Shown here: positions 44,770 to 52,903 of the stretch, one piece after another | Position numbering within the stretch: position 1 is the stretch's first letter | Layout of the letters: the number at the start of each line of letters is the position of its first letter | DNA from: Lacrimispora celerecrescens | Lineage (GTDB): Bacteria > Bacillota > Clostridia > Lachnospirales > Lachnospiraceae | Length of the DNA stretch: 64,000 bases | Direction of reading: 5' to 3' | NCBI RefSeq assembly: GCF_000732605.1 | Contig: NZ_JPME01000002.1 | Span: 186,001-250,000, forward strand | Position numbers and translations under genes: made by a program | Notes under the pieces: model-generated | Told to the model about the DNA's origin: nothing | Databases searched by the model: none | The model's input: only the letters and a program-made list of their open reading frames with translations

Positions 44770-46959
44770 ATGAAGGTACAGTTTTTGAGTAAATGGAGGA
44801 AGCGTGGTTTAAGAAACAGAGGGATATCATGGTTAAAGAATAAGGGGGCAGGGAAATTTAAACTTTCAACCAGGATTGCATTTATCGCAGGAGTCATGCT
44901 GGTGGTTGTTTTTACAGCTTTGATCGGATTTACTTCAAGAATGACAAAAGACGCCATGAAGCAGTCAGCTTTCAGGGAGCTAAAGACTTTGGCATCTGAG
45001 AACGGAAAGGTGATTCAGCAGACACTTGATGAGGCAAGGCAGGTATCAGACAATATTACGTATTATCTTGAGAATTCAGCGGCTAACCGAAAGGTCCTCC
45101 AGGGACTGAGGATTAAGTCAGGACCTTCGGCCGAACCGCTGTATAAGAGCCAGGTATTTGATAAAGTCACTTTGGACGGCTATGGTATGAAAATGGAAGA
45201 TTACATGCTGACGACCATCAAGTCCACGGTTCTCTATTCCAAAGATATTGTAGGAGCCGGTATTCTGTTTGAACAGTATGCCATGAGTTCTGCGGCCAGA
45301 AGTTATGGCCTGTTTGCCGGCAAGGATGGAGCGGTTAAGGACTGCGGGCTGTATGAGGATTACTCTTCTTCGGATTATTTCATAAAGGTGATGGAAGAAA
45401 AGGCTCAGATCATAACACTTCCATATGAATCAAATGGAATGATGATCATTACCATGGCGGTGCCTGTGATCGTCAACGACAGAGTGCTGTGCGTGGTTGC
45501 AATTGATGTGGATTTGGATCGTTTCAGCCAGATGAAAACGGCAGGTTCTTCCTACCCAAGCATGCAAACCTTCATTTTAAATGAAACTGGTACAATCATT
45601 TCAGAAAGCACGGGAAGCGGTCTCGTTGGAACCAGTGTTTCTGATTTCGTAAACAGCGGGACATGCAGAGAGAAGATAAATACCGGAATTGCCTCAGGAT
45701 CCGACTTTTATACCGTGGATCCAGGTAAAAAAGGAGATACCTATTACTTCTTTGAGCCAATTCAGCTAAATGGCTCCAGCTGGTATTCCGTTACGGCGGT
45801 GGAAGCCAGGGATATGAACCGGGAAGCAGACCGGATGTCATCTTTGATGATCGTTATTTCCATCATTGCCATGATCGTTATTCTTTTTATCATCGCATTT
45901 ATCATAAGAAAGCAGTTAAAACCGATTCATAAGATCGTTGCGGCTGCCGGGCAGATTGCGGAAGGGGATTTAAGTGTCTTAATTGATGTGGAATCAAACG
46001 ATGAAATCGGCCTTGTGGCAGCTTCCTTTGAACGAATGACTGTTAACTTAAAAGAGGTAATTGACCGCATTTCCTTTACCCTGAAGGAAGTTGCGGATAA
46101 CCATTTGGACTTAGATGTGGAACTGGGTCTTAAGGGAGACTTTTCCCAGCTTGAAAAAGCGGTAAAGCAAATCGTAATGAATTTAAATTCAGTAATGAAT
46201 GAAGTCAACCAGGCAGCAGCCCAGGTAGCGGTAAGCTCCGGACAGGTTGCAAGCGGTTCCCAGCTACTGGCAAACGGTGCGGAGGAGCAGGAAAGAACCG
46301 TTGAAATGTTATCCGGTTCCATCAGCCAGGTTGCAGATAAAGTAAGACGTCTGGCTGAAAAAGCAGGAGAGGTTTCCTTACAGGTTCAGATGACCGGCAC
46401 AGAAGTGGTAAACTGCGACATGTCCATGCAGAACCTTTCCAATGCCATGAATGAAATTCATGCCTCTTCCGGTGAGATCGGTAAGATCATCAAGGTAATT
46501 GAAGACATTGCATTCCAGACCAATATCCTGGCATTAAATGCTGCGATAGAGGCTGCAAGGGCAGGAGAGTCTGGAAGAGGATTCGCAGTGGTTGCCGGTG
46601 AAGTACGGAATCTGGCTGCAAAGAGCTCTGAAGCAGCGAAGAACACCACAGCATTAATCAGGGATTCTATAAATGCGGTGGAAAAGGGCAACGAGATATT
46701 GGATGAGACCGTTCAGTCCATGATGAAGGTTTTGGAGGATTCCGCTCTGGCAGTGGATTCTGTGGATACCATATCAAACATAGCCTCTCAGGAAGCAAGG
46801 GCAGTAGAAGACGTGACAAAGGAACTTGGAAGAATCTCTTCTGTGGTTCAGAACAATGCTGCGGCTGCGGAAGAAAGCGCGGCTTCCAGTGAAGAACTAT
46901 CCCAGCAGGCCCAGCTTTTGCGTGAACTGGTAAAGAGCTTCCGCTTAAGAGAGGAATAG
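44770..46959 (+). CDS. Methyl-accepting chemotaxis protein (dCACHE type)
   Basis: A 729-residue chemoreceptor. A basic N-terminus precedes TM1 (about 34-56); a large outside domain of about 300 residues has the double-CACHE pattern (FILNETGTIISES near 275); TM2 is about 358-378; HAMP is about 379-431; and the cytoplasmic signalling domain has the hairpin-tip region [20 protein letters not shown] near 577. GAGGGG precedes the ATG. The ligand is unknown. No che genes are nearby, so it must use a chemotaxis system encoded elsewhere. Confidence 0.9.
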   Translation: MKVQFLSKWRKRGLRNRGISWLKNKGAGKFKLSTRIAFIAGVMLVVVFTALIGFTSRMTKDAMKQSAFRELKTLASENGKVIQQTLDEARQVSDNITYYLENSAANRKVLQGLRIKSGPSAEPLYKSQVFDKVTLDGYGMKMEDYMLTTIKSTVLYSKDIVGAGILFEQYAMSSAARSYGLFAGKDGAVKDCGLYEDYSSSDYFIKVMEEKAQIITLPYESNGMMIITMAVPVIVNDRVLCVVAIDVDLDRFSQMKTAGSSYPSMQTFILNETGTIISESTGSGLVGTSVSDFVNSGTCREKINTGIASGSDFYTVDPGKKGDTYYFFEPIQLNGSSWYSVTAVEARDMNREADRMSSLMIVISIIAMIVILFIIAFIIRKQLKPIHKIVAAAGQIAEGDLSVLIDVESNDEIGLVAASFERMTVNLKEVIDRISFTLKEVADNHLDLDVELGLKGDFSQLEKAVKQIVMNLNSVMNEVNQAAAQVAVSSGQVASGSQLLANGAEEQERTVEMLSGSISQVADKVRRLAEKAGEVSLQVQMTGTEVVNCDMSMQNLSNAMNEIHASSGEIGKIIKVIEDIAFQTNILALNAAIEAARAGESGRGFAVVAGEVRNLAAKSSEAAKNTTALIRDSINAVEKGNEILDETVQSMMKVLEDSALAVDSVDTISNIASQEARAVEDVTKELGRISSVVQNNAAAAEESAASSEELSQQAQLLRELVKSFRLREE

Positions 46960-46991
46960 AGGATACATAGATCATTTAATAAAAAGCCATG

Positions 46992-47035
46992 GAAACAGAG
47001 TTAAGTGAAGCAGTTCTTTAACTCTGTTTCTTTTT
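46992..47035 (+). terminator. Intrinsic terminator after chemoreceptor 1
   Basis: A perfect 13-bp stem (GAAACAGAGTTAA/TTAACTCTGTTTC) with a 13-base loop, then T5. Confidence 0.85.
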
Positions 47036-47177
47036 GTTTATAGACAAAAAGTATATAATTTTTGAATTAAAGCAAAAATATATTATTGAATAATATGACG
47101 AAAAATAATATAAATTCTAAATAATTGCATACAATTTAAAAATTGACAAATAATATGTAAAAATGAGTAAAACAGTA

Positions 47178-47206
47178 TTGACAAATAGGAACTTGTACGC
47201 TATAAT
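47178..47206 (+). promoter_or_regulatory. Perfect consensus promoter with no gene behind it
   Basis: TTGACA (47178-47183), 17 bases, TATAAT (47201-47206). The 11-mer ATTGACAAATA covering the -35 also occurs 35 bases upstream (47142-47152). The nearest plus-strand protein gene is more than 1.3 kb away and separated by a terminator, so this promoter should serve the RNA candidate at 47213. Confidence 0.8.
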
Positions 47207-47212
47207 AAAGCC

Positions 47213-47589
47213 ATAACAAAAAGTAATCCAATCTAACGAAAGGAGGTACAGTCCACCAGAACATATCGTCTGGCTTCGTTTATAACAATAAATGAAGCAA
47301 AGGAAAAACCAATCTGCCGATGTTAAAAGCCAATCTTTGAAGCAATGATAAATCAATCATGAGAATAGAGCGAATTCATGACGAGTAACTGTAGAGCAAA
47401 GCCCATGAATCTGGTGTATAACAACGGAGAGCGGAAAAATTAATATAGATCATGCTGAGGAACGTGTACCATGTACAAAGAAACAGACATGAGAGAGAAA
47501 CGAGGTATCAAGACCAATGGAAGTAATAATATAGAAACGGGTATCGATGGTATAAAATCTAAATCGGTATCCGTTTCTATCTGTTTTTT
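47213..47589 (+). ncRNA. Candidate structured non-coding RNA, about 375 nt
   Basis: The transcript is predicted from a consensus promoter (47178-47206) and a strong terminator (47531-47589). Between them there is no gene-like ORF. Visible local stems are CCAGA/TCTGG (47256-47273), GCTTCGTTTA/TAAATGAAGC (47273-47298, one mismatch) and ATTCATG/CATGAAT (47374-47410), with purine-rich linkers. AAAGGAGGTAC at 47239-47249 looks like a ribosome-binding site but no start codon follows at the right distance. I could not match it to tmRNA, RNase P RNA, 6S RNA or a c-di-GMP riboswitch. Family and function are unknown. Confidence 0.5.
47531..47589 (+). terminator. Strong intrinsic terminator of the RNA candidate
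   Basis: An 18-bp stem with G-T pairs (ATAGAAACGGGTATCGAT against ATCGGTATCCGTTTCTAT), a 14-base loop, then T6 at 47584-47589. The T-run is on the plus strand, although the hairpin also lies just past the 3' end of the minus-strand radical SAM gene. Confidence 0.85.
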
Positions 47590-47590
47590 A

Positions 47591-48499
47591 TTAAAAGATC
47601 CCTTCCAAATTAAAGGGCGGCGTGTATTCTTCTTTAGCGCTGCTTTTTTCCTGCATAAATCCCTGATCCAACCCAAGTCTGATGGCTTCATCCACCACTT
47701 TTCCATATTCATAAGAAGTAATTCTCCGGTTGATTTCCGGAAAACTTTCACTCCGGTAGAATGGGGTATACTGGCTCAAAAGACTGATGTAATACATTCC
47801 TTCCGGCAATTCATCCTTCATCCAGTGAAGCAGGCGGATTGAATCTTTGTAAGCACCTGGAAGTACCATATGGCGTATGATGACTCCCTTTTTCATAAGG
47901 ACCCCATCCGAATCAAACTGGGGAGCCCCGGTCTGGCGTATCATTTGTTTTATAGCCTTTGAGGCAGCATCAAAATAATCGGAAGCTTTGCTGTAGCGTA
48001 AGGATAGTTCCGAACTGAAATATTTTAAATCAGGAAGCCATATATCGATGTATGAGGCCAGCTCCTTTATGATATCTTCCGATTCATATCCACCGCAGTT
48101 ATAAACCACAGGAATGGAAAGTTTTGATTTTATAAGATCCAATGCCTTTAAAACGGAGGGGAGATACTGCGTGGCCGTAACCAGATTAATGTTGTGGGCC
48201 CCTTCTTCCTGAAGCCTTAAGAAAATCTGCGCCAGCTCTTTGCTTGTAATTTCCTTTCCGAAATTTTCCTGGCTGATGGTATAATTTTGACAAAAGCAGC
48301 AGCCCAGGGTACAGCCGGAAAAAAATACGGTACCGCTTCCCCGGCTTCCGCTGATACAGGGCTCCTCCCAGGGGTGGAGTGCAGCCCGGGCCGCTTTTAT
48401 GGTATCGCCGCATCCGCAAAAACCGGTGCTTACATGGCGGTTTATCCCGCAGTTTCTGGGGCAGAGGCTGCAGGATTCATAGATATGATCAAGGTTCAT
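47591..48499 (-). CDS. Radical SAM protein, PflX family (COG1313)
   Basis: A 302-residue radical SAM enzyme. The cluster motif is Cys63-x3-Cys67-x2-Cys70 (SGCTLGCCFCQNY). An N-terminal Cys set (Cys10, 13, 17, 28, 30) resembles an extra metal or Fe-S site. The family is related to pyruvate formate-lyase activases but its substrate is not established. ATG 48499 is used, with AGGAG 8 bases upstream on the minus strand, rather than the in-frame start at 48529. It is divergent from azlC. Confidence 0.85.
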   Translation of the reverse strand: MNLDHIYESCSLCPRNCGINRHVSTGFCGCGDTIKAARAALHPWEEPCISGSRGSGTVFFSGCTLGCCFCQNYTISQENFGKEITSKELAQIFLRLQEEGAHNINLVTATQYLPSVLKALDLIKSKLSIPVVYNCGGYESEDIIKELASYIDIWLPDLKYFSSELSLRYSKASDYFDAASKAIKQMIRQTGAPQFDSDGVLMKKGVIIRHMVLPGAYKDSIRLLHWMKDELPEGMYYISLLSQYTPFYRSESFPEINRRITSYEYGKVVDEAIRLGLDQGFMQEKSSAKEEYTPPFNLEGIF

Positions 48500-48516
48500 T
48501 TGAGAAACTCCTAATA

Positions 48517-48545
48517 TTGACAAAGTCACTTTTGTGCATTAATAT
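48517..48545 (+). promoter_or_regulatory. Promoter of azlCD
   Basis: TTGACA (48517-48522), 17 bases, TAATAT (48540-48545), about 58 bases before the azlC start. Confidence 0.7.
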
Positions 48546-48603
48546 ATTAAACAAAATACGGAAAAATTGCAAGATAAAGATGATATACAAAGGAAAGGTG
48601 CCA

Positions 48604-49311
48604 ATGAGTAAAAAGAAAAAGCTTGCTGCTCTTTGCTATGCATTTCCCAGGACAATGCCGGTGATGGCCGGTTATCTGGTTTTAGGAGCAGCGTACGGGA
48701 TACTTATGAATGTCAACGGGTTTGGGATCTGGTGGGCCTTGCTTATCAGTGTATTTGTCTATGCAGGGAGCCTGCAGTACCTTGGAATCACATTCTTTGT
48801 TGCGGCGGTGAATCCATGGTACGCCTTTTTTATGTCCTTAATGCTCAATGCAAGACATTTATTTTACGGACTTTCGATGCTGGACAAATATAAGGATGCA
48901 GGAAGACTAAAGCCCTATCTGGTATTTTCTCTGACGGATGAAACATTTTCTGTTTTGTGTAATGAGGAGCCGCCGGAAGGTATTCCAAAGTACTGGGTGT
49001 ATTTTTTCGTATCTGTCCTGGATCAGCTTTACTGGGTGACAGGAGCTGTGATCGGTGCATTAGCCGGAACTATGATAACCTTTAGCACGGCTGGAATGGA
49101 CTTTGCGCTGACGGCACTTTTTGTGGTGATCTTTATCGACCAGTGGAAATCAGGAAAGGGACATCAAGCCGCATTTGTGGGTGTATGTGCCTCTGCTCTT
49201 TGCGTGGTGGTCTTTGGCCAGAGCGTTTTCATCGTTCCGGCCATGATCCTTATTCTGGTTATTATTACAGCCGGATATTTTATGGAAAAGAGAAAGGAGG
49301 AGCAGCCTTGA
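48604..49311 (+). CDS. azlC: AzlC-family branched-chain amino-acid exporter large subunit
   Basis: A 235-residue membrane protein with about six helices. The family signature begins AFPRTMPVMAGYLVLGAAYG near residue 14 and includes LNARHLFYGLSM near 81. It works with AzlD to export branched-chain amino acids or analogues. The ATG at 48604 has AAAGGTG upstream; longer in-frame sequence overlaps the divergent promoter and is not used. Its stop overlaps the azlD start. Confidence 0.9.
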   Translation: MSKKKKLAALCYAFPRTMPVMAGYLVLGAAYGILMNVNGFGIWWALLISVFVYAGSLQYLGITFFVAAVNPWYAFFMSLMLNARHLFYGLSMLDKYKDAGRLKPYLVFSLTDETFSVLCNEEPPEGIPKYWVYFFVSVLDQLYWVTGAVIGALAGTMITFSTAGMDFALTALFVVIFIDQWKSGKGHQAAFVGVCASALCVVVFGQSVFIVPAMILILVIITAGYFMEKRKEEQP

Positions 49312-49643
49312 ATGAAAATATTGTAGGTTATGGCCTGATCACAGGAGTCATGGTGCTTGCTACCGTGATCACTCGTTTCCTTCCCTTCCTTTTGTTTCCG
49401 GCAGGGAAGGAGACTCCCAAATACATACTCTATCTGGGACAGACTCTTCCATATGCCACCATTGGACTTTTGGTGGTCTACTGTTTAAGAGGGCTTCAAT
49501 TCCTTTCTTACCCTCATGGACTTCCGGAGCTTATCTCCATTGGCGCCATTACAGGGCTTCATTTGTGGAAGGGAAATTCCCTGTTAAGCATTGGTGCGGG
49601 AACGATTCTTTATATGGTACTCATTCAGAGTGTATTCCCCTAA
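49308..49643 (+). CDS. azlD: AzlD-family branched-chain amino-acid exporter small subunit
   Basis: A 111-residue protein with three to four membrane helices. The family motif TRFLPFLLFP near residue 21 and YLGQTLPYATIGLLVVYCL are present. A TTG start at 49308 overlaps the azlC stop (TTGA) and has AGGAGG six bases upstream. It is the partner of AzlC. It ends 18 bases from the convergent AraC-type gene with no clear terminator between them. Confidence 0.88.
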   Translation: MNENIVGYGLITGVMVLATVITRFLPFLLFPAGKETPKYILYLGQTLPYATIGLLVVYCLRGLQFLSYPHGLPELISIGAITGLHLWKGNSLLSIGAGTILYMVLIQSVFP

Positions 49644-49660
49644 TAAGAAATGAAGCGGTA

Positions 49661-50539
49661 TCAATACCCTTTTGGCAGAACGGCCTGCTCCCGAAATTCT
49701 TTGGGAGAAAGGCCGAATTCTTTTTTAAAGGCCCTGTAAAAGCTGGTATAATCCGAAAAGCCGTACTGATGATACAGCTCTCCAAAAGGGATGCCGGAGA
49801 GGATACCGTTTTTGCTTGCCTGCAGTCGTTTTTTTAGGATGTACTGGTGAAGGGATATCCCCATGTTATCCTTGAATACATGGGAAATGTGATATTTGCT
49901 GGCATAAAAAAAGGAGGCCAGATGGTCCAGGGACAGATTTTCTTCCAAGTGGTTGTTAATATAATCACAAAGATTTAAATAAAGCACATTTTCATAGACA
50001 GCAGGTACCTGATGGAGCATGTCATAAGTGATCCGGTTTAACAGAAGCATGAAGGAATGGATCTGCAGCTCTGAATTAAGCTTATGAAATGCCTTATTTC
50101 CGTGTATTTCTTCCAATAAATCCAAGAGTCGACCCTGAATATTCTGAAATGTGACAAAATCCCTGCGGAAATGGTAATGATTGTTCTCTGATACATAACG
50201 AAAACTGTATGAGAAGTCCTCTGACCAGGAACACATGGTCTCAAAATAGTTCCGGCTGATCCAAAGTACAATCCGCTGATAGGTTTTTCCGGTGGAATGG
50301 AAAATGGGGTGGTGCTTTACTTCAGGTGGGATCAACAGGTAATCTCCGTACTGTAAAGGATACTGTTTCCCTTCCACATCATAAGTTACATCTCCGTTTA
50401 AGAAAAAATACACTTCATAATAAGAATGACTGTGGTCCACAACATGATTCAAGTCCAGATCTTTATAAAAAAACACTTCAAATTCTCCTGAATTCATATA
50501 CTGCCGCTCATTAAAGCCGGTAGACAATTCTTTTCTCAT
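49661..50539 (-). CDS. AraC-family transcriptional regulator
   Basis: A 292-residue regulator. The N-terminal cupin-like sensing domain (about 20-120; HSHSYYEVYFFLNGDVTYDVEG, PPEVKHHP) is followed by two helix-turn-helix units at about 190-285 (LSLDHLASFFYASKYHISHVFK; YQYGFSDYTSFYRAFKKEFG type). It is divergent from uxuA and the SDR gene, which suggests control of hexuronate use in response to a sugar acid. The effector is not known. Confidence 0.88.
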   Translation of the reverse strand: MRKELSTGFNERQYMNSGEFEVFFYKDLDLNHVVDHSHSYYEVYFFLNGDVTYDVEGKQYPLQYGDYLLIPPEVKHHPIFHSTGKTYQRIVLWISRNYFETMCSWSEDFSYSFRYVSENNHYHFRRDFVTFQNIQGRLLDLLEEIHGNKAFHKLNSELQIHSFMLLLNRITYDMLHQVPAVYENVLYLNLCDYINNHLEENLSLDHLASFFYASKYHISHVFKDNMGISLHQYILKKRLQASKNGILSGIPFGELYHQYGFSDYTSFYRAFKKEFGLSPKEFREQAVLPKGY

Positions 50540-50600
50540 TTTATAATTCCCTTTCCTGTTTTTTCATGTTTTTATAACATTATAAGCCATGACCGCAAGT

Positions 50601-50620
50601 TTTGCAATGTGAACGGCAAA
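50601..50620. promoter_or_regulatory. Possible AraC-type operator
   Basis: TTTGC (50601-50605) and GCAAA (50616-50620) form an inverted repeat with 10-base spacing in the gap between the divergent AraC-type gene and uxuA. A short match, low certainty. Confidence 0.25.
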
Positions 50621-50711
50621 TTAATCCATGGTAATAAGACGCCATTTTGATTATACTGAGTCCACAAGGTAGGAAAAGAAACTTATTTTATGATTGTTAA
50701 GGAGGTATTTT

Positions 50712-51767
50712 ATGAAATTATCATTCAGATGGTATGGAGACGATGACAAGGTAACCTTACAGAATATCCGTCAGATTCCAGGCATGTATTCCATCGTAAC
50801 GGCAGTTTATGATGTTCCGGTAGGGGAAGTGTGGAGCAGAGAAAGCATTGCACATTTAAAAGAGGAAACAGAGAAGGCGGGGCTTGCCTTTGAAGTGATC
50901 GAGAGTATTCCGGTTCATGAGGATATTAAGTTAGGAAAGCCAACCAGAGACAAATACATTGCAAATTATTGTGAGAACATCAGACGGGTGGCGGAAGCAG
51001 GAATTAAGTGCATCTGCTATAACTTCATGCCGGTGTTTGACTGGACCAGGACCCAGCTTGATCATGTGCTGGAGGATGGCTCTACCTCTCTGGTTTATTA
51101 TCAGGATCAGGTGGACAAGGTTAATCCTCTGGAAAGCGAAAGCGACTTAACCCTTCCTGGCTGGGATTCCAGCTATACAAGAGATGAGCTTAAGCAGATT
51201 GTAGGCGAGTACAATTCCATGTCAGAGGATAACCTTTGGGATAATTTAAAATATTTCTTAGAGGCGATCATTCCTGTTGCAGCAGAATGTGACGTGAATA
51301 TGGCGATCCATGAGGATGACCCATGCTGGAGCATCTTTGGACTTCCAAGAATTATTACCTGCGAGGAGAACTTAGACCGTTTCTTAAAGCTTGTAGATGA
51401 TAAGCACAATGGTATCACCCTTTGTACCGGTTCTTTAGGCTGCTCCAATAAAAATGACGTGGTGAAGATGGCTGCCAAATATGCGGCTATGGGACGTATT
51501 CACTTTGTACATGCAAGAAATGTGGCTATCCTGGAAGATAACCAGGGCTTTGAAGAGCGTGCTCATTTATCAACATGCGGTTCTCTGGACATGTTTGCCA
51601 TCTTAAAAGCTCTTCATGACAATGGTTTTGAAGGCTATATGCGTCCGGACCACGGCCGTATGATCTGGGGTGAGACAGGCAGAGCTGGTTATGGACTTTA
51701 TGACCGGGCACTTGGCGCAACCTATTTAAATGGTCTTTGGGAAGCAATTGAAAAAACGAGCAAATAG
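50712..51767 (+). CDS. uxuA: Mannonate dehydratase
   Basis: A 351-residue UxuA. It dehydrates D-mannonate to 2-keto-3-deoxygluconate in glucuronate breakdown. It opens with the family stretch [13 protein letters not shown], and has [14 protein letters not shown] near residue 100, MAIHEDDP near 197, LCTGSLG near 238 and the metal-binding MRPDHGRM near 314. ATG 50712 with AAGGAGG upstream is chosen over 50694. It forms an operon with the SDR gene. Confidence 0.94.
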   Translation: MKLSFRWYGDDDKVTLQNIRQIPGMYSIVTAVYDVPVGEVWSRESIAHLKEETEKAGLAFEVIESIPVHEDIKLGKPTRDKYIANYCENIRRVAEAGIKCICYNFMPVFDWTRTQLDHVLEDGSTSLVYYQDQVDKVNPLESESDLTLPGWDSSYTRDELKQIVGEYNSMSEDNLWDNLKYFLEAIIPVAAECDVNMAIHEDDPCWSIFGLPRIITCEENLDRFLKLVDDKHNGITLCTGSLGCSNKNDVVKMAAKYAAMGRIHFVHARNVAILEDNQGFEERAHLSTCGSLDMFAILKALHDNGFEGYMRPDHGRMIWGETGRAGYGLYDRALGATYLNGLWEAIEKTSK

Positions 51768-51783
51768 GAAAGAGGGTAATCAT

Positions 51784-52632
51784 ATGTCATTATCATTTGG
51801 TACGGATTTAAGCGGCAAGGTAGCAGTTGTAACAGGAGCGGGCGGAGTATTATGCGGTATGTTCGCAAAGACTCTTGCAGAAGCAGGTGCAAAGGTTGCG
51901 GTTCTGGATTTAAATGAAAGTGCCGCAGAGGGAATTGCAGCTTCTATTAATGAAGCGGGCTATAAGGCAAAGGCTTACAAGGCCAACGTTCTGGAACGGG
52001 CAAGCCTTGAGGAAGTTCATGCAAAGGTTTTGGCAGAGCTTGGTCCCTGCGACATTCTGATAAACGGAGCAGGCGGTAATAACGCAAGAGCCAATACAGA
52101 TAAGGAATATTTCGAGATGGGAGACATTGAAGCGGATACAAAATCCTTCTTTGATCTGGATCAGTCCGGGGTTGAATTTGTTTTCAACTTAAATTTCCTA
52201 GGAACCCTGCTTCCCTGCCAGATTTTTGCAAAGGACATGATTGGCAGAGAGGGATGCAGCATTTTGAATATTTCATCCATGAATGCCTTTACCCCACTTA
52301 CGAAAATACCGGCATACAGCGGTGCAAAAGCTGCCATCAGCAACTTTACCCAGTGGCTTGCCGTTCATTTTTCCAAGGTTGGTATCCGTGTAAATGCGAT
52401 CGCACCAGGCTTTTTCGTTACAGCACAGAATGTGAAGCTTCTGTTTAACGAAGATGGCTCTCCTACACCAAGAACCAACAAGATCCTGTCTGCAACTCCC
52501 ATGGGACGTTTTGGAGAAGCAGAGGAATTAAACGGAGCTCTTTTATTCCTTTTGAATCATGCGGCAGCAGGTTTCATCACCGGCGTGGTATTGCCTATTG
52601 ACGGCGGATTCTCCGCTTATTCCGGAGTATAA
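51784..52632 (+). CDS. SDR-family D-mannonate oxidoreductase (fructuronate reductase)
   Basis: A 282-residue short-chain dehydrogenase: the NAD(P) motif TGAGGVLCGMFAKTL near residue 18, NNAGG-type INGAGGNNAR near 92, catalytic Ser in ISSMNAFTP near 160, and YSGAKAA with the Tyr and Lys. Its place 16 bases after uxuA matches the Bacillus YjmF-type D-mannonate oxidoreductase, which reduces fructuronate to mannonate. Another sugar-acid substrate is possible. Confidence 0.85.
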   Translation: MSLSFGTDLSGKVAVVTGAGGVLCGMFAKTLAEAGAKVAVLDLNESAAEGIAASINEAGYKAKAYKANVLERASLEEVHAKVLAELGPCDILINGAGGNNARANTDKEYFEMGDIEADTKSFFDLDQSGVEFVFNLNFLGTLLPCQIFAKDMIGREGCSILNISSMNAFTPLTKIPAYSGAKAAISNFTQWLAVHFSKVGIRVNAIAPGFFVTAQNVKLLFNEDGSPTPRTNKILSATPMGRFGEAEELNGALLFLLNHAAAGFITGVVLPIDGGFSAYSGV

Positions 52633-52650
52633 TCAGAATATAAAAAATAT

Positions 52651-52708
52651 CAGCCTCTTCCATAGGATTGCAGTGGGCAGCAACCAGGTCGGGAAGGGGC
52701 TGTTTTTT
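52651..52708 (+). terminator. Intrinsic terminator after the uxuA operon
   Basis: An 11-bp stem with one G-T pair (CAGCCTCTTCC/GGAAGGGGCTG), a 30-base loop, then T6. Confidence 0.75.
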
Positions 52709-52807
52709 GCATCCATGGATTTTCACTGGAGAAAAAAGAAAATACACCCTGTTTTAATTTCTTTTTAAAGAAAATTCGACAAAATTCGTTTCCATTTTCT
52801 GGAAGCG

Positions 52808-52837
52808 TTGACAAATGGTTACAAAATATTGTATAAT
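52808..52837 (+). promoter_or_regulatory. Promoter of chemoreceptor gene 2
   Basis: TTGACA (52808-52813) and TATAAT (52832-52837) with an 18-base spacer. Confidence 0.7.
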
Positions 52838-52903
52838 GAGTAAAACCATGATCAAAGTGTTATGGTTAACATTTACCAAAGACGAGACGAGGAGCATGAG
52901 GCA

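Noticed and set aside
47341-47430. GCAAAGCC stretch as a c-di-GMP-I riboswitch
   Set aside because: The rest of the aptamer consensus (CACAGGGCAAACC and the tetraloop-receptor pair) is absent, and no gene follows on the same strand.
47213-47589. tmRNA, RNase P RNA or 6S RNA
   Set aside because: Length would fit the first two, but no tag peptide with tRNA-like ends, no conserved RNase P core segments and no long rod with central bubble could be found.
47471-47842. 123-codon plus-strand ORF starting in the RNA candidate
   Set aside because: It runs through the terminator and antisense into the radical SAM gene; the translation has no protein-like features.
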